Positions 1-6,988 of a stretch of 9,630 nt of DNA are shown here, piece by piece; position 1 is the stretch's first letter; each line of letters starts with the position of its first letter. A program made the translations under genes and the position numbers. The notes beneath the pieces were generated by a model, which saw only the letters and a list, made by a program, of their open reading frames with translations, was not told the DNA's origin and did no database searches. Source of the stretch: Verrucomicrobiota bacterium (GTDB taxonomy: Bacteria; Verrucomicrobiota; Kiritimatiellia; Kiritimatiellales; Tichowtungiaceae); the NCBI GenBank assembly GCA_030619095.1, contig JAUXCB010000033.1:1-9630 (forward strand). The letters are read 5' to 3'.

Positions 1-1027
1 ACATGGCTACGATCCGACTTCGCATTTTACCGAATTGGATCATGTCGAGCCCTTTGGCATAGGTCCAGAGCCGCAGGGTTTCGGGAATATTGAGTCCGCC
101 GGGTGTGTCGACCTGGCGCGGAAGCCCTTCGTGCCAATGGTGTACCCACTGCGCACCGAGTTCACTTTCCAAGGTTTGGTGAAGCTGAGCTTCGATCCTT
201 TTTACGGTGGAAATCTTTTTATTCATATTTTGGACGGCGCAGACGTGTTCGGTGAAGTCGCTGGGGCGCGCGGCACCGATGGAGAGCGTGTGGACCTCGG
301 GGCGGCGCAGGCAGTAGAGATCGTTGAAGGCCATTGGGGAGAGTGGCTGGCAGGCTTCGATGAGCTTCATCGGTGGTTCGTAGAGCTGGCCGCCTTTGTC
401 GACGGGGCTGATGATGAAGACTCCCATGTCCTGTTTGGCCGCCGCTTCGACGGGGGCCCAGTTGATGGGGTGGTAGACAAAGTACCAGTGGAGGTTGACG
501 TAGTCGAACAGGTCGGTTTCGATTGCCTTGACGACTATATCGGCGGGGCCGTGCGTGGAAAAGCCGATATGCCGGATGCGCCCTTCACGCTTGAGTTGTT
601 CGAGCGCGGGCATGCATTTGAGCGCTTTTTCAAGAGTTTCATCGTTGTTGATGCCGTGAATGGCGAGCAGATCCACGTAGTCGAGCTGGAGATCTTTCAT
701 GGAGACCTCAAACGCTTCGAGAAATTCCGCCGGGGTTTCTTTGGGGCCGACTTTGGTTTGCACAATCATTTCGTCGCGCGGCAGGGTGGGGAGAATTTTT
801 CCGAGCTGCATTTCGGAGGTGCCGTAGCCGCGAGCCGTTTCGATGTGGTTGATGCCGAGCTCAAGCGCGCGCCGGATCGTCGCTTCGAGGTTGGCTTGGT
901 TTTCGTCGGTAATGGAGGCGCGGGATTCTGCGTCATCCTGCCAGGAGTGTTGATAGCGCATGCCGCCGCAGGTGATCACGGGCATCTGTAATTCGGTTTT
1001 TCCAAAACGTCTTGCGGGTAGAGGCAT
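1..1027 (-). CDS. Aldo/keto reductase, 3' end cut by the window edge
   Basis: Predicted NAD(P)H-dependent oxidoreductase of the aldo/keto reductase superfamily (TIM barrel, cytoplasmic). The reverse strand is open from ATG at 1027 to the window edge, giving 342 residues with no stop. Visible family marks are the N-terminal strand (RRFGKTELQMPVITCGGMRY), the ETARGYGTSE motif (residues 63-72), Lys92 in QTKVGP and His124 in DYVDLLAIHGIN. These match three of the four catalytic positions (Tyr68, Lys92, His124). The fourth, normally Asp, is Glu63. The overall style resembles the COG1453 branch, whose members often carry a C-terminal 4Fe-4S domain; that part would lie outside this window, so it is unconfirmed. 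The start is supported by AGGA about 9 nt upstream, inside the end of the permease gene, whose stop is only 3 nt away, so the two genes are almost certainly one operon. The substrate is unknown. Confidence 0.9.
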   Translation of the reverse strand, partial: MPLPARRFGKTELQMPVITCGGMRYQHSWQDDAESRASITDENQANLEATIRRALELGINHIETARGYGTSEMQLGKILPTLPRDEMIVQTKVGPKETPAEFLEAFEVSMKDLQLDYVDLLAIHGINNDETLEKALKCMPALEQLKREGRIRHIGFSTHGPADIVVKAIETDLFDYVNLHWYFVYHPINWAPVEAAAKQDMGVFIISPVDKGGQLYEPPMKLIEACQPLSPMAFNDLYCLRRPEVHTLSIGAARPSDFTEHVCAVQNMNKKISTVKRIEAQLHQTLESELGAQWVHHWHEGLPRQVDTPGGLNIPETLRLWTYAKGLDMIQFGKMRSRIVAM

Positions 1028-1030
1028 AAC

Positions 1031-1966
1031 TTAACTTCCTATTCCGATAATAAGGCTTAGTGAGATGGCGGAGAGCAGGGTGCTGACGACAATGATGTGT
1101 CTGGCCAGGTCGCGATCACTCTCGAAGATGTCCGCCAGGACATAGCTGGCAACGGCGGTGGGGCAGGCCAGGTAGATTAGCAGAATCTGGCGATCCGGAG
1201 CCGGGAGATTCCAGAGCCGGGCCAGGCCGAGGCCGATGAGCGGTTGGATAAATACTTTAATGGAGGAGGAGAGGGTTGAAAGGAAGAGGTCTTTGCTGAG
1301 ATTTTTGAAGGTGAGTGAGGCGCCGATGCTCAATAATGCCAACGCCAGCGCCGCGCTGCCCAGCGCGGTGAGTGAGCGCTGAATGGAGGTCGGGACGTGA
1401 AGGCCAAGGAGGTTGATAAGGAGTCCTGCGAGACAGGAGATCAGTAAGGGATTGGTCACCAACTGTTTTACGAACAATTTGATGGTCGCTGAGCTGTTGC
1501 GCCCTTTTTGGTTTCCGTAGAGCACGAGAACGGTTACCGAGAAAATATTGTAGAACACAATAGCGGGTGCCAGCGCAATGGTGGCGATCGCTTCGATGTG
1601 AGGGTCGAGGCCGGCCATGGAATAAAGGATGACCGGCAGGCCGACAAAGGCGTTGTTGGCGCGGGAACTTCCTTGAATAAACGCACCCGCGCTCCGGCGG
1701 TTGAGCCGGAGCCATTTCGCCAGCAGAAGTCCAACCCCGGCGGAGAGGATCGTGGAAAGAATCAGCAATAGAGAGATACGGGAGACCTCATCCGCAGTAA
1801 AGGTTGCGCTGGAGATTTTACTGATTAGCAGAGCGGGCAGTGCGACCCAGTAGGTCAGTTGATTGAGTGTTTTTGCCATCTCTTTGGAGAAAAACGGCGT
1901 TATCGTTAGTGCTTTACCCAACGCAATCATCAGAAAGATGGGCATTAGACTGTTAAATACATTCAC
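1031..1966 (-). CDS. AEC-family (auxin efflux carrier-like) permease
   Basis: Integral membrane transporter of the AEC/membrane transport protein family, expected to export or exchange small organic anions; the substrate cannot be told from sequence. The 311-residue product is hydrophobic throughout, with about ten membrane segments, close to the usual length. It opens NVFNSLMPIFLMIALGKAL and continues LNQLTYWVALPALLISKIS, the typical first two helices. A mid-protein stretch reads GSSRANNAFVGLPVILYSM, resembling the conserved Asn/Gly/Pro-rich helix break (F-x-N-x-x-F-x-G-x-P) of AEC carriers, and the last third ends in LACPTAVASYVLADIF, another family block. The chosen GTG start at 1966 gives the full first helix; ATG at 1945 is an alternative that would shorten it. 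No good Shine-Dalgarno site is visible. It is the first gene of an operon with the aldo/keto reductase, suggesting the reductase acts on a transported compound or its derivative (inference). Confidence 0.88.
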   Translation of the reverse strand: MNVFNSLMPIFLMIALGKALTITPFFSKEMAKTLNQLTYWVALPALLISKISSATFTADEVSRISLLLILSTILSAGVGLLLAKWLRLNRRSAGAFIQGSSRANNAFVGLPVILYSMAGLDPHIEAIATIALAPAIVFYNIFSVTVLVLYGNQKGRNSSATIKLFVKQLVTNPLLISCLAGLLINLLGLHVPTSIQRSLTALGSAALALALLSIGASLTFKNLSKDLFLSTLSSSIKVFIQPLIGLGLARLWNLPAPDRQILLIYLACPTAVASYVLADIFESDRDLARHIIVVSTLLSAISLSLIIGIGS

Positions 1967-2080
1967 AAAACGAGACTAGAGTGCCCTTCTTAAGGAGACA
2001 AGCGCAGAGGCGGGGAAAATGGCATTTGGAGTCGTAGTGGAAGGGAATAGGTGGTGGCGGGAAAACGCCATTCGCATTTC

Positions 2081-2098
2081 GGGGGTTTTGGGGGTTTT
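2081..2098 (+). repeat. Two tandem GGGGGTTTT units
   Basis: A perfect 9-bp direct duplication in the spacer between the divergent permease and hicAB genes. A small hairpin (GGCG/CGCC, 2057-2070) lies just upstream. With only two G runs this is not a quadruplex motif. No gene could be supported in 1967-2136: the short frames there have no family resemblance. Confidence 0.5.
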
Positions 2099-2136
2099 GC
2101 CGCAGACACACGTTCAAAATGAATCGAGTGGAGAGA

Positions 2137-2164
2137 TTGACTATAGTATTGATAATGATACTAT
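2137..2164 (+). promoter_or_regulatory. Probable sigma70 promoter of the hicAB locus
   Basis: TTGACT (2137-2142) matches the -35 consensus at five of six positions. It is followed after 16 bp by TACTAT (2159-2164), four of six for the -10 box. The expected transcription start is about 2171, immediately before the GTG (2172) that best fits the hicA start. The mRNA could therefore be leaderless for hicA, with hicB translated from its own ribosome site. Confidence 0.55.
2143..2164. promoter_or_regulatory. Inverted repeat between -35 and -10, likely HicB operator
   Basis: ATAGTAT and ATACTAT form perfect 7-bp arms around an 8-nt spacer, and fill the gap between the -35 and -10 boxes. HicB proteins with a ribbon-helix-helix domain, as encoded here, usually bind palindromes in their own promoter. 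Occupancy at this position would block RNA polymerase. The palindrome is seen directly; the assignment to HicB is inferred from position and family behaviour. Confidence 0.55.
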
Positions 2165-2171
2165 TTTTGAC

Positions 2172-2423
2172 GTGCCAAATGTAGATAACATCCTTGAAAA
2201 GATGCGGAGCCATCCGACAAATATTTGATTCTCAGATTTATGCCGGGTTTGTGACCATCACTTCGGGGCGGCGCGTCAGTCAGGAAGTAGTCACCGAGTT
2301 TATAAGACTCCGTGGCGAGGTGACCCACGAGTGAACATTCAAAACACCAAAGGGAAGGCCAAGGCCTATCAGGTCAAACAGGTACTCAAAGCGGTGGAGA
2401 GGTTGAAAAATGAACGTAACTAA
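2172..2423 (+). pseudogene. hicA: hicA-type mRNA interferase toxin, broken by an in-frame TGA
   Basis: Reading 2172-2423 in one frame gives an 83-codon HicA-like product (PF07927 type, a double-stranded-RNA-binding fold that cleaves mRNA) with a single stop, TGA at 2226-2228 (codon 19). Before it the frame reads NILEKMRSHPTNI; after it FSDLCRVCDHHFG, then RQSGSSHRVYKTPW with the expected catalytic His41, then GDPRVNIQN and AYQVKQVLKAVERLK, the usual HicA ending. From memory, this subfamily normally has Arg between the Ile and Phe (NIRFSDL), so one C-to-T change, CGA to TGA, explains the break. No start codon occurs in frame between the stop and His41, and the next is GTG at 2331, so an active toxin is unlikely without readthrough. 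GTG 2172 is the chosen ancestral start; ATG 2202 is an alternative. The 3' end overlaps hicB by 14 nt, the normal operon arrangement. Confidence 0.8.
2396..2402 (+). promoter_or_regulatory. Strong ribosome binding site of hicB inside hicA
   Basis: GGAGAGG lies 7 nt before the hicB ATG at 2410. It lets the antitoxin be translated independently of the broken toxin frame. Confidence 0.7.
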
Positions 2424-2784
2424 AACAGATCAATACACCTATCGGGTCACCTGGTCGGATGAGGACGGGGAACACATTGGGTTGTGCATCGAGTTTCCTA
2501 GCTTGAGCTGGCTGGCAAAAACCCCGGAGGCGGCGTTACGTGGCATTCGCCGGACGGTTGCGGATGTGGTCGAAGATATGAACGCCAACGGCGAAGCGGT
2601 GCCAGAACCCTTGGCGACCCGAACCTTTAGCGGAAAAATCCTTCTTCGTGTCCCGCCGGATGTTCACCGCCATTTAGTCATGGAGGCCAGCGAGGAGCAT
2701 GTGAGCCTTAATCGGTTGGTAAATGCCCGTCTTGCCTATCCCGGCGCGGGAACAATGGGTCGCAAAGAACTCGAACACGCCTGA
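2410..2784 (+). CDS. hicB: HicB-family antitoxin with ribbon-helix-helix domain
   Basis: Antitoxin partner of HicA, expected to bind and block the toxin through its N-terminal part and to repress the operon through its C-terminal DNA-binding part. The 124-residue protein has the HicB N-terminal fold (YRVTWSDEDGEHIGLCIEFPSLSW, residues 11-34, then an Ala-rich helix, TPEAALRGIRRTVADVVEDM). After a Pro-containing linker comes a ribbon-helix-helix motif at residues 74-109: the strand GKILLRVPP, then HRHLVMEASEEHVSLNRLVN. The start is fixed by GGAGAGG 7 nt upstream and by the 14-nt overlap with hicA. The frame is intact although the toxin frame is not, consistent with an antitoxin that may persist as an orphan repressor or as protection against related toxins (inference). 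Confidence 0.87.
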   Translation: MNVTKTDQYTYRVTWSDEDGEHIGLCIEFPSLSWLAKTPEAALRGIRRTVADVVEDMNANGEAVPEPLATRTFSGKILLRVPPDVHRHLVMEASEEHVSLNRLVNARLAYPGAGTMGRKELEHA

Positions 2785-3135
2785 TCAACCCGTATGGGTT
2801 CTTCCAAAGCCTGCCCATAAGGCGGGCAAACCTCATCCACTTCTTCCTTGTGTGCCTTTGAAGCCCGCTACGATGTTCCGCTTATCTTCTCCCCGACACC
2901 TGAACACAGCCGAAAATCGTTTAGCAAGGGGTTGAGTTTCCCCACTCCATAAAAAGGAAATTAAGGAACCGAGTCACGTGCGTGCGGGGGCTTAAAAAAC
3001 GGTTTATTTTTGGCAGAATAAAGCACGGTTAAACACCGTTGACACGGATAGTAAAGTTATGCTCAACCGTTATGCTTTTGGGAGTCCCGACTTGGGGAAT
3101 TCACGAAACCCCTGCAAACAAAGGGTTAAATGAAA
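2785..3135. other. Gene-free spacer with small hairpins
   Basis: No convincing coding region here on either strand; short open frames look like chance. Three small stems are visible: AACCC-GTAT-GGGTT (2787-2800) directly after the hicB stop, GCCTGCC-CATAA-GGCGGGC (2809-2827, with one G-T pair), and ACGGT-TAAAC-ACCGT (3025-3039). None is followed by a clear T run, so none is a confident terminator. The right end lies downstream of the minus-strand tRNA-Phe. Confidence 0.5.
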
Positions 3136-3211
<76 letters not shown>

Positions 3212-3274
3212 GCACTAAAATGTCTGGCTGCATCAAACCATCAGCCAATCAAAAACCTGAGGACTTCAAATCCC

Positions 3275-3343
3275 GATTTTTCTGCCTTCGGCAGATCCGC
3301 CGGGGCGGACAGTCCTCTGCTCTACCAACTGAGCTATCTCGCC
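3275..3343 (-). pseudogene. Broken tRNA-Phe copy split by a hairpin element
   Basis: Positions 3310-3343 are identical over 34 nt to the 5' half of the neighbouring tRNA-Phe (acceptor 5' strand, D arm and anticodon stem, through the first anticodon base). The copy is interrupted by a 29-bp element (3281-3309) and resumes with AAAATC (minus strand, 3275-3280), exactly the bases that follow in the intact gene. Beyond that the match to the intact 3' half is lost: there is no matching acceptor 3' strand and no CCA, only a weak T-loop-like stretch (GGGATTTGAAGTCC). It cannot fold as a functional tRNA. Confidence 0.8.
3281..3309. repeat. 29-bp REP-like element, two back-to-back perfect hairpins
   Basis: TCTGCC-TTC-GGCAGA (3281-3295) is followed directly by TCCGCC-GG-GGCGGA (3296-3309). 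Both stems are perfect 6-bp inverted repeats with tiny loops, and the element exactly fills the gap in the broken tRNA-Phe. No target duplication is obvious. It is probably one copy of a dispersed short palindromic repeat; whether it recurs elsewhere in the genome cannot be seen here. Confidence 0.75.
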
Positions 3344-3363
3344 ATGGTCAAAAAGAAGCGCGC

Positions 3364-3391
3364 ATTTTACGGAAAAGAAATGTGATGTCAA
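3364..3391 (-). promoter_or_regulatory. Strong promoter of the tRNA-Phe locus
   Basis: On the minus strand a perfect TTGACA (3386-3391) is followed after 16 bp by TAAAAT (3364-3369), five of six for the -10 box. The predicted start, about 3357, is some 14 nt before the broken tRNA copy, as expected for an original tRNA promoter. I saw no equally good promoter between the broken and the intact copy. Confidence 0.75.
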
Positions 3392-3483
3392 TGCGCTACC
3401 CAGGTTTAAAAGCAGTTTGGAGTTATTCAGCCACGACCCGGCTCTGGCGCAGAGTCTGCGTCAAGGTTTCAAAAACTTCTCTC

Positions 3484-3512
3484 TTGAAACTTTAGAACTC
3501 TCGTCCGACAAT
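3484..3512 (+). promoter_or_regulatory. Promoter of tRNA-Gly
   Basis: TTGAAA (3484-3489), 17 bp, then GACAAT (3507-3512). The predicted start near 3519 is about 8 nt before the tRNA. The -35 box lies within an inverted repeat (GTTTCAA at 3466-3472 and TTGAAAC at 3484-3490). Confidence 0.6.
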
Positions 3513-3526
3513 CCTTCGTTTTAGTC

Positions 3527-3601
3527 GCGGGAGTAATTCAGTGGTAGAATGTCAGCTTCCCAAGCTGAATGTCGCGGGTTCGACTCCCGTCTCCCGCTCC
3601 A
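3527..3601 (+). tRNA. tRNA-Gly (anticodon CCC), CCA encoded
   Basis: The acceptor GCGGGAG pairs with CTCCCGC, the D arm reads ATTCAGTGGTAGAAT, the anticodon arm is TCAGC-TTCCCAA-GCTGA with CCC at positions 34-36, and the T arm is CGGGTTCGACTCCCG. The discriminator is T and CCA is encoded. It decodes GGG. It ends 118 nt before ileS on the same strand, so co-transcription is possible. Confidence 0.96.
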
Positions 3602-3700
3602 GCCTTCGCGATGAGCGGAGCGAAATGTGAAGGCTGTCACGCCGGAGCCTTGGCGGAGGCGGACGATAATGCCTGCATCAAGAGCTGCGGCTTGGCAGGC
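3601..3700 (+). repeat. Palindromic leader between tRNA-Gly and ileS
   Basis: Two stem-forming segments lie in this spacer. AGCCTTC (3601-3607) pairs with GAAGGCT (3629-3635). GCCTGC (3671-3676) pairs with GCAGGC (3695-3700), with CAAG/CTTG pairing just inside. The middle part is rich in CGGAGC/GGCGGA-type words, like other GC-rich repeats in the window. The ileS frame stays open back to 3627, but these codons are low quality and precede a good ribosome site, so they are treated as untranslated. It could be a tRNA processing or leader structure, or simply a repeat insertion. No T-box signature (such as a TGGNACC-like segment) was seen. Confidence 0.5.
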
Positions 3701-3710
3701 CAGTGTAGAT

Positions 3711-3715
3711 GAGGA
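3711..3715 (+). promoter_or_regulatory. Ribosome binding site fixing the ileS start
   Basis: GAGGA lies 4 nt before ATG 3720. It favours this start over the 31-codon upstream extension that is also open in frame. Confidence 0.7.
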
Positions 3716-3719
3716 AAAA

Positions 3720-6700
3720 ATGTTTAAACCGGTTTTGAGTAAAGTGGATTTCGCCAAAATGGAGGAGGAGATCCTCAGGTTCTGGGCGGAGAACGACACG
3801 TTTAAAAAATCGATCAAAAATCGGTCGGCAGATTCGGAGTACGTTTTTTATGATGGCCCTCCGTTCGCCACCGGTCTGCCGCACTACGGCCACCTGCTGG
3901 CCGGAACCATTAAGGATATTGTTCCTCGGTACCAGACGATGCGCGGTCACCGTGTAGAACGTCGGTTTGGATGGGATTGCCACGGTCTACCCATTGAAGC
4001 ACTCGCGCAAGAGGCCCTCGGACTCGCCGGGGCACCTGCGATTGTTGAGGCGGGTGTCGATGTGTTCAATGAGCAGTGCCGCTCCATGGTTTCCACCTAT
4101 GTCGAGGAGTGGGAAAAGACCGTGACCCGCATGGGACGCTGGGTCGATTTTTCTAATGACTACAAAACCATGGACAAAGATTTCATGGAGACCATCTGGT
4201 GGGTGTTTTCTGAACTTTGGAAACAGGGTCGCATCTATCGCGCCCACCGCATTATGCCCTACAGCTGGAAGCTCAACACCCCGCTCTCTAATTTTGAAGC
4301 CGGCCGAAACTATCAGGATGTGCAGGACCCCTCCGTTACCGTGCGCGTAAAGCTTCACGGGTTTGACGTTGAAAATGCCAGCGCCTTGGTCTGGACAACG
4401 ACGCCCTGGACGTTGCCGTCTAACCTCGCTATTTGCACCGGGCCGGACATCGACTATGTCGCCGTCCGCGACACCGAGAGCGGCGAGGTGTTTGTTTTGG
4501 CTGAAGCCCGCTTGAGTTCGTACTACAAAAAGCCGGAACAATATGAGGTTTTGAAATCCCTTAAGGGGTCTGATTTGGAAGGGCTGAGTTACGAGCCTCT
4601 CTTTGATTATTTTAAAGAGAATCCGAACTCGTTTCGGATTCTCACCGATGAGTTTGTCAGCACCGAAGACGGGTCAGGAATTGTTCACATGGCCCCGGCG
4701 TACGGGGAAGAGGACTACCGCATTTGCCGCGCCGCCGGCATCCCGCTCGTCGAGCCGCTCGATGAGGATTGCAGGTTCACCTCGCAGGTGCCCGACTACG
4801 AAGGACAGTTTTGCAAGGATGCCGACAAGGCGATCATTAAACGCCTTAAGGACGAAGGGAAACTGGTTCATCAGTCGACCCTTCAGCACAGTTATCCCTT
4901 CTGCGAACGAACCGACACGCCACTAATTTACCGCGCCATCGACGCATGGTACGTCCGCGTCGAAGATCTGCGAGAAGAGATGCTCGCTAACAATGCGCAG
5001 ATCCACTGGATGCCGGAACACGTTGGCACCAAACGCTTCGCCAACTGGCTCGCCGATGCCAAAGACTGGAACATCAGCCGCAACCGCTTCTGGGGATCGT
5101 GTATTCCACTGTGGATTAATGTGGATGATCCAGAAGATATTCTCTGCATCGGTTCTGCCGCTGAACTCGAAGAACTCTCCAAACAGAAGGTTGAAGACCT
5201 GCACAAGCATGTGCTCGACGATGTTCTCATTAAACAGGACGGGAAGACCTATAAGCGCACCCCGGAAGTGCTCGACTGCTGGTTCGAGTCCGGCGCCATG
5301 CCGTACGCACAGAACCACTATCCCTTCGAAAACAAAGAACATTTCGATGCCAATTTCCCAGCGCACTTTATTGCCGAAGGGCTCGATCAAACCCGCGGCT
5401 GGTTTTATACCCTGATGGTGCTCTCCACCGCGCTCTTCAAAAAACCGGCATTTAAAAACGTGGTCGTTAACGGTCTCGTGCTGGCGGAAGACGGATTGAA
5501 GATGAGCAAGCGCCTCAAGAACTATCCCGACCCGCTACACGTCGTGCACGAGTACGGCGCCGATGCGCTCCGCCTCTACATGATCAATTCGCCGGTCGTG
5601 AAAGGCGAGAGCCTCCGCTTTGCCGAAGAGGGCGTAAAACACTCGCTTCGCCATTTGCTCATTCCACTCTGGAATTCCTATAGCTTTTTTGTCACCTACG
5701 CCAACATTGATGGCTGGAAGCCCAACGGCTCCAGACCGGGGCAGAGCGACAACCTGCTCGACCAGTGGATTGAAAGCTCGCTGGCGAACCTCTGTCAGGA
5801 AGTCACCTCGGCAATGGACAATTACGATCTTCAGCGCGCCGTCCGCCCCTTTGTCGCCTTTATAGAAGATTTGACCAACTGGTACATCCGCCGCTCCCGC
5901 CGCCGCTTCTGGAAATCCGGCGACGACACGGACAAGCAGCAGGCCTATGTGACGCTCTATCACGTTCTGGTTGAACTCTGCAAAATCGCCGCACCATTCA
6001 CCCCCTTCATCGCCGAAGAGATTTACCAGAACCTCACGCAAGGCTCGTCGGTAGACGAGCCGTCGAACGTCGAAAAGTCAAATGTCGAAAGTCAGGACTC
6101 TAACCCTTTGACCTCCGATTCTACATCTGACCTTCGACCTCTCCCTGATTCCCGCCCTCCGTCCTCCGACCTCTGTCCTCCGACCTCTTCCCCCGACTCC
6201 GTCCACCTCTGCGACTTTCCCACCGCCGAAGGGGTGGCTCGCAATAGAGATCTCGAACAGCAGATGCGCATCGTCATGGATGTCGTCAGCATGGGACATC
6301 AGCTTCGGAAAGACAACCAGGCCAAGGTCCGCCAGCCACTCCGTCAGCTCACGGTGGTCAGTCGCGACAGCGACCTGCTCAATCAGGTTGACGAGCTCAA
6401 GACTATTATTGTCGAAGAGCTCAATGTTCGCGAAGTCATCTTCGGATCAGATGAATCCGGCCTCGTCGAGCTCCATGCCAAGGCCAATTTTAAAACGCTC
6501 GGTCCGCGATTTGGAAAACAGATGAAAGAAATCGCGAACGCGATTTCTTCTATTTCAGAGACAGAGATGAAATCGATTGCTTCTGGAGAGAGCATTTCCG
6601 TTGCATTGAATGGAGAAGCCGTCGAGCTGACCGCCGCCGATGTTTTTGTGGAACACATCCCGAAAGCAGGGCTCGCTGTGCAAGCGCAGGGTGCACTCGT

Positions 6701-6983
6701 GGTTGCGCTCGACCTTGAGCTCAACGACGATCTCATTCGCGAGGGCCTTGCCCGCGAGCTGATCAAAGAAGTTCAGGCCGACCGTAAAACCAAGGGGCTG
6801 GAGGTGACCGACCGCATTCACTTGAAGATTTCCTCTGACGAAGCGGTTCGCGAAGCGGTGGTTGCATTCGAAGACTATATTCAGTCCGAAGTCCTCGCCA
6901 TCACCTTGGAAACCATCGATGCCGAGGGTGGCCCCATCGACATCAACGGTCACGACTGCACCATTTCGATTACGAAAGCGTGA
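3720..6983 (+). CDS. ileS: Isoleucyl-tRNA synthetase, long eukaryal-like type with an in-frame repeat insert
   Basis: Attaches isoleucine to tRNA-Ile in the cytoplasm and proofreads valine. The 1087-residue class I synthetase carries, in order: the N-terminal YVFYDGPPFATGLPHYGHLL with the HIGH-type motif HYGH at 55-58; GWDCHGLPIE; the editing-domain threonine-rich motif TTTPWTLPSN (226-235); FIAEGLDQTRGWFYTLMVLS; the KMSKS-type motif KMSKR at 594-598; and the anticodon-binding helices (LTNWYIRRSRRRFW). Length and motif style fit the type 2 (eukaryal-like) group, which includes mupirocin-tolerant enzymes; tolerance here is an inference. The protein is slightly longer than usual because residues about 781-826 are a Ser/Pro/Asp-rich tract that interrupts the normal link between EEIYQNL and VHLCDFP. 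This tract is encoded by a palindromic 7-nt-periodic repeat that keeps the frame. The start is set by GAGGA upstream and by the family N-terminus. Confidence 0.97.
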   Translation: MFKPVLSKVDFAKMEEEILRFWAENDTFKKSIKNRSADSEYVFYDGPPFATGLPHYGHLLAGTIKDIVPRYQTMRGHRVERRFGWDCHGLPIEALAQEALGLAGAPAIVEAGVDVFNEQCRSMVSTYVEEWEKTVTRMGRWVDFSNDYKTMDKDFMETIWWVFSELWKQGRIYRAHRIMPYSWKLNTPLSNFEAGRNYQDVQDPSVTVRVKLHGFDVENASALVWTTTPWTLPSNLAICTGPDIDYVAVRDTESGEVFVLAEARLSSYYKKPEQYEVLKSLKGSDLEGLSYEPLFDYFKENPNSFRILTDEFVSTEDGSGIVHMAPAYGEEDYRICRAAGIPLVEPLDEDCRFTSQVPDYEGQFCKDADKAIIKRLKDEGKLVHQSTLQHSYPFCERTDTPLIYRAIDAWYVRVEDLREEMLANNAQIHWMPEHVGTKRFANWLADAKDWNISRNRFWGSCIPLWINVDDPEDILCIGSAAELEELSKQKVEDLHKHVLDDVLIKQDGKTYKRTPEVLDCWFESGAMPYAQNHYPFENKEHFDANFPAHFIAEGLDQTRGWFYTLMVLSTALFKKPAFKNVVVNGLVLAEDGLKMSKRLKNYPDPLHVVHEYGADALRLYMINSPVVKGESLRFAEEGVKHSLRHLLIPLWNSYSFFVTYANIDGWKPNGSRPGQSDNLLDQWIESSLANLCQEVTSAMDNYDLQRAVRPFVAFIEDLTNWYIRRSRRRFWKSGDDTDKQQAYVTLYHVLVELCKIAAPFTPFIAEEIYQNLTQGSSVDEPSNVEKSNVESQDSNPLTSDSTSDLRPLPDSRPPSSDLCPPTSSPDSVHLCDFPTAEGVARNRDLEQQMRIVMDVVSMGHQLRKDNQAKVRQPLRQLTVVSRDSDLLNQVDELKTIIVEELNVREVIFGSDESGLVELHAKANFKTLGPRFGKQMKEIANAISSISETEMKSIASGESISVALNGEAVELTAADVFVEHIPKAGLAVQAQGALVVALDLELNDDLIREGLARELIKEVQADRKTKGLEVTDRIHLKISSDEAVREAVVAFEDYIQSEVLAITLETIDAEGGPIDINGHDCTISITKA
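6062..6197. repeat. Heptad-periodic palindromic array inside ileS (word GTCGAAA)
   Basis: The left half has GTC starting at 6062, 6069, 6077, 6084 and 6091 (spacings 7, 8, 7, 7; words such as GTCGAAC and GTCGAAA). The right half has the complement-type word, with GAC or GTC ending at 6163, 6170, 6177 and 6184 (exactly 7 apart; words such as CTCCGAC and CTCTGTC). GTCGAAAGTCAG (6084-6095) and CTGACCTTCGAC (6127-6138) are reverse complements at 11 of 12 positions. It translates as the low-complexity linker of IleRS. Confidence 0.75.
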
Positions 6984-6988
6984 GTTGC

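Noticed and set aside
35..991. Long open frame on the plus strand (318 codons)
   Set aside because: It is antisense to the aldo/keto reductase, whose reverse-strand translation shows clear family motifs. The plus-strand product shows no family resemblance.
2019..2228. 69-codon plus-strand frame as a separate small gene
   Set aside because: Its last part is the 5' end of hicA, ending at the nonsense TGA. The first part has no family resemblance and lies upstream of the hicAB promoter.
2226..2228. TGA in hicA as a recoded codon (Trp or selenocysteine)
   Set aside because: The family expects Arg here, and long genes nearby such as ileS show no internal TGA while using TGG for Trp. A point mutation is simpler.
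3275..3343. Intron-containing functional tRNA-Phe
   Set aside because: The 29-bp interruption is just two small hairpins, far too short for a group I intron, and no acceptor 3' strand or CCA follows.
3602..3719. T-box riboswitch before ileS
   Set aside because: No specifier loop or conserved T-box sequence could be found; the stems are better explained as palindromic repeats.
3627..3719. 31-codon N-terminal extension of IleRS
   Set aside because: The extension is coded by palindromic spacer, has no family match, and a ribosome site sits directly before ATG 3720.
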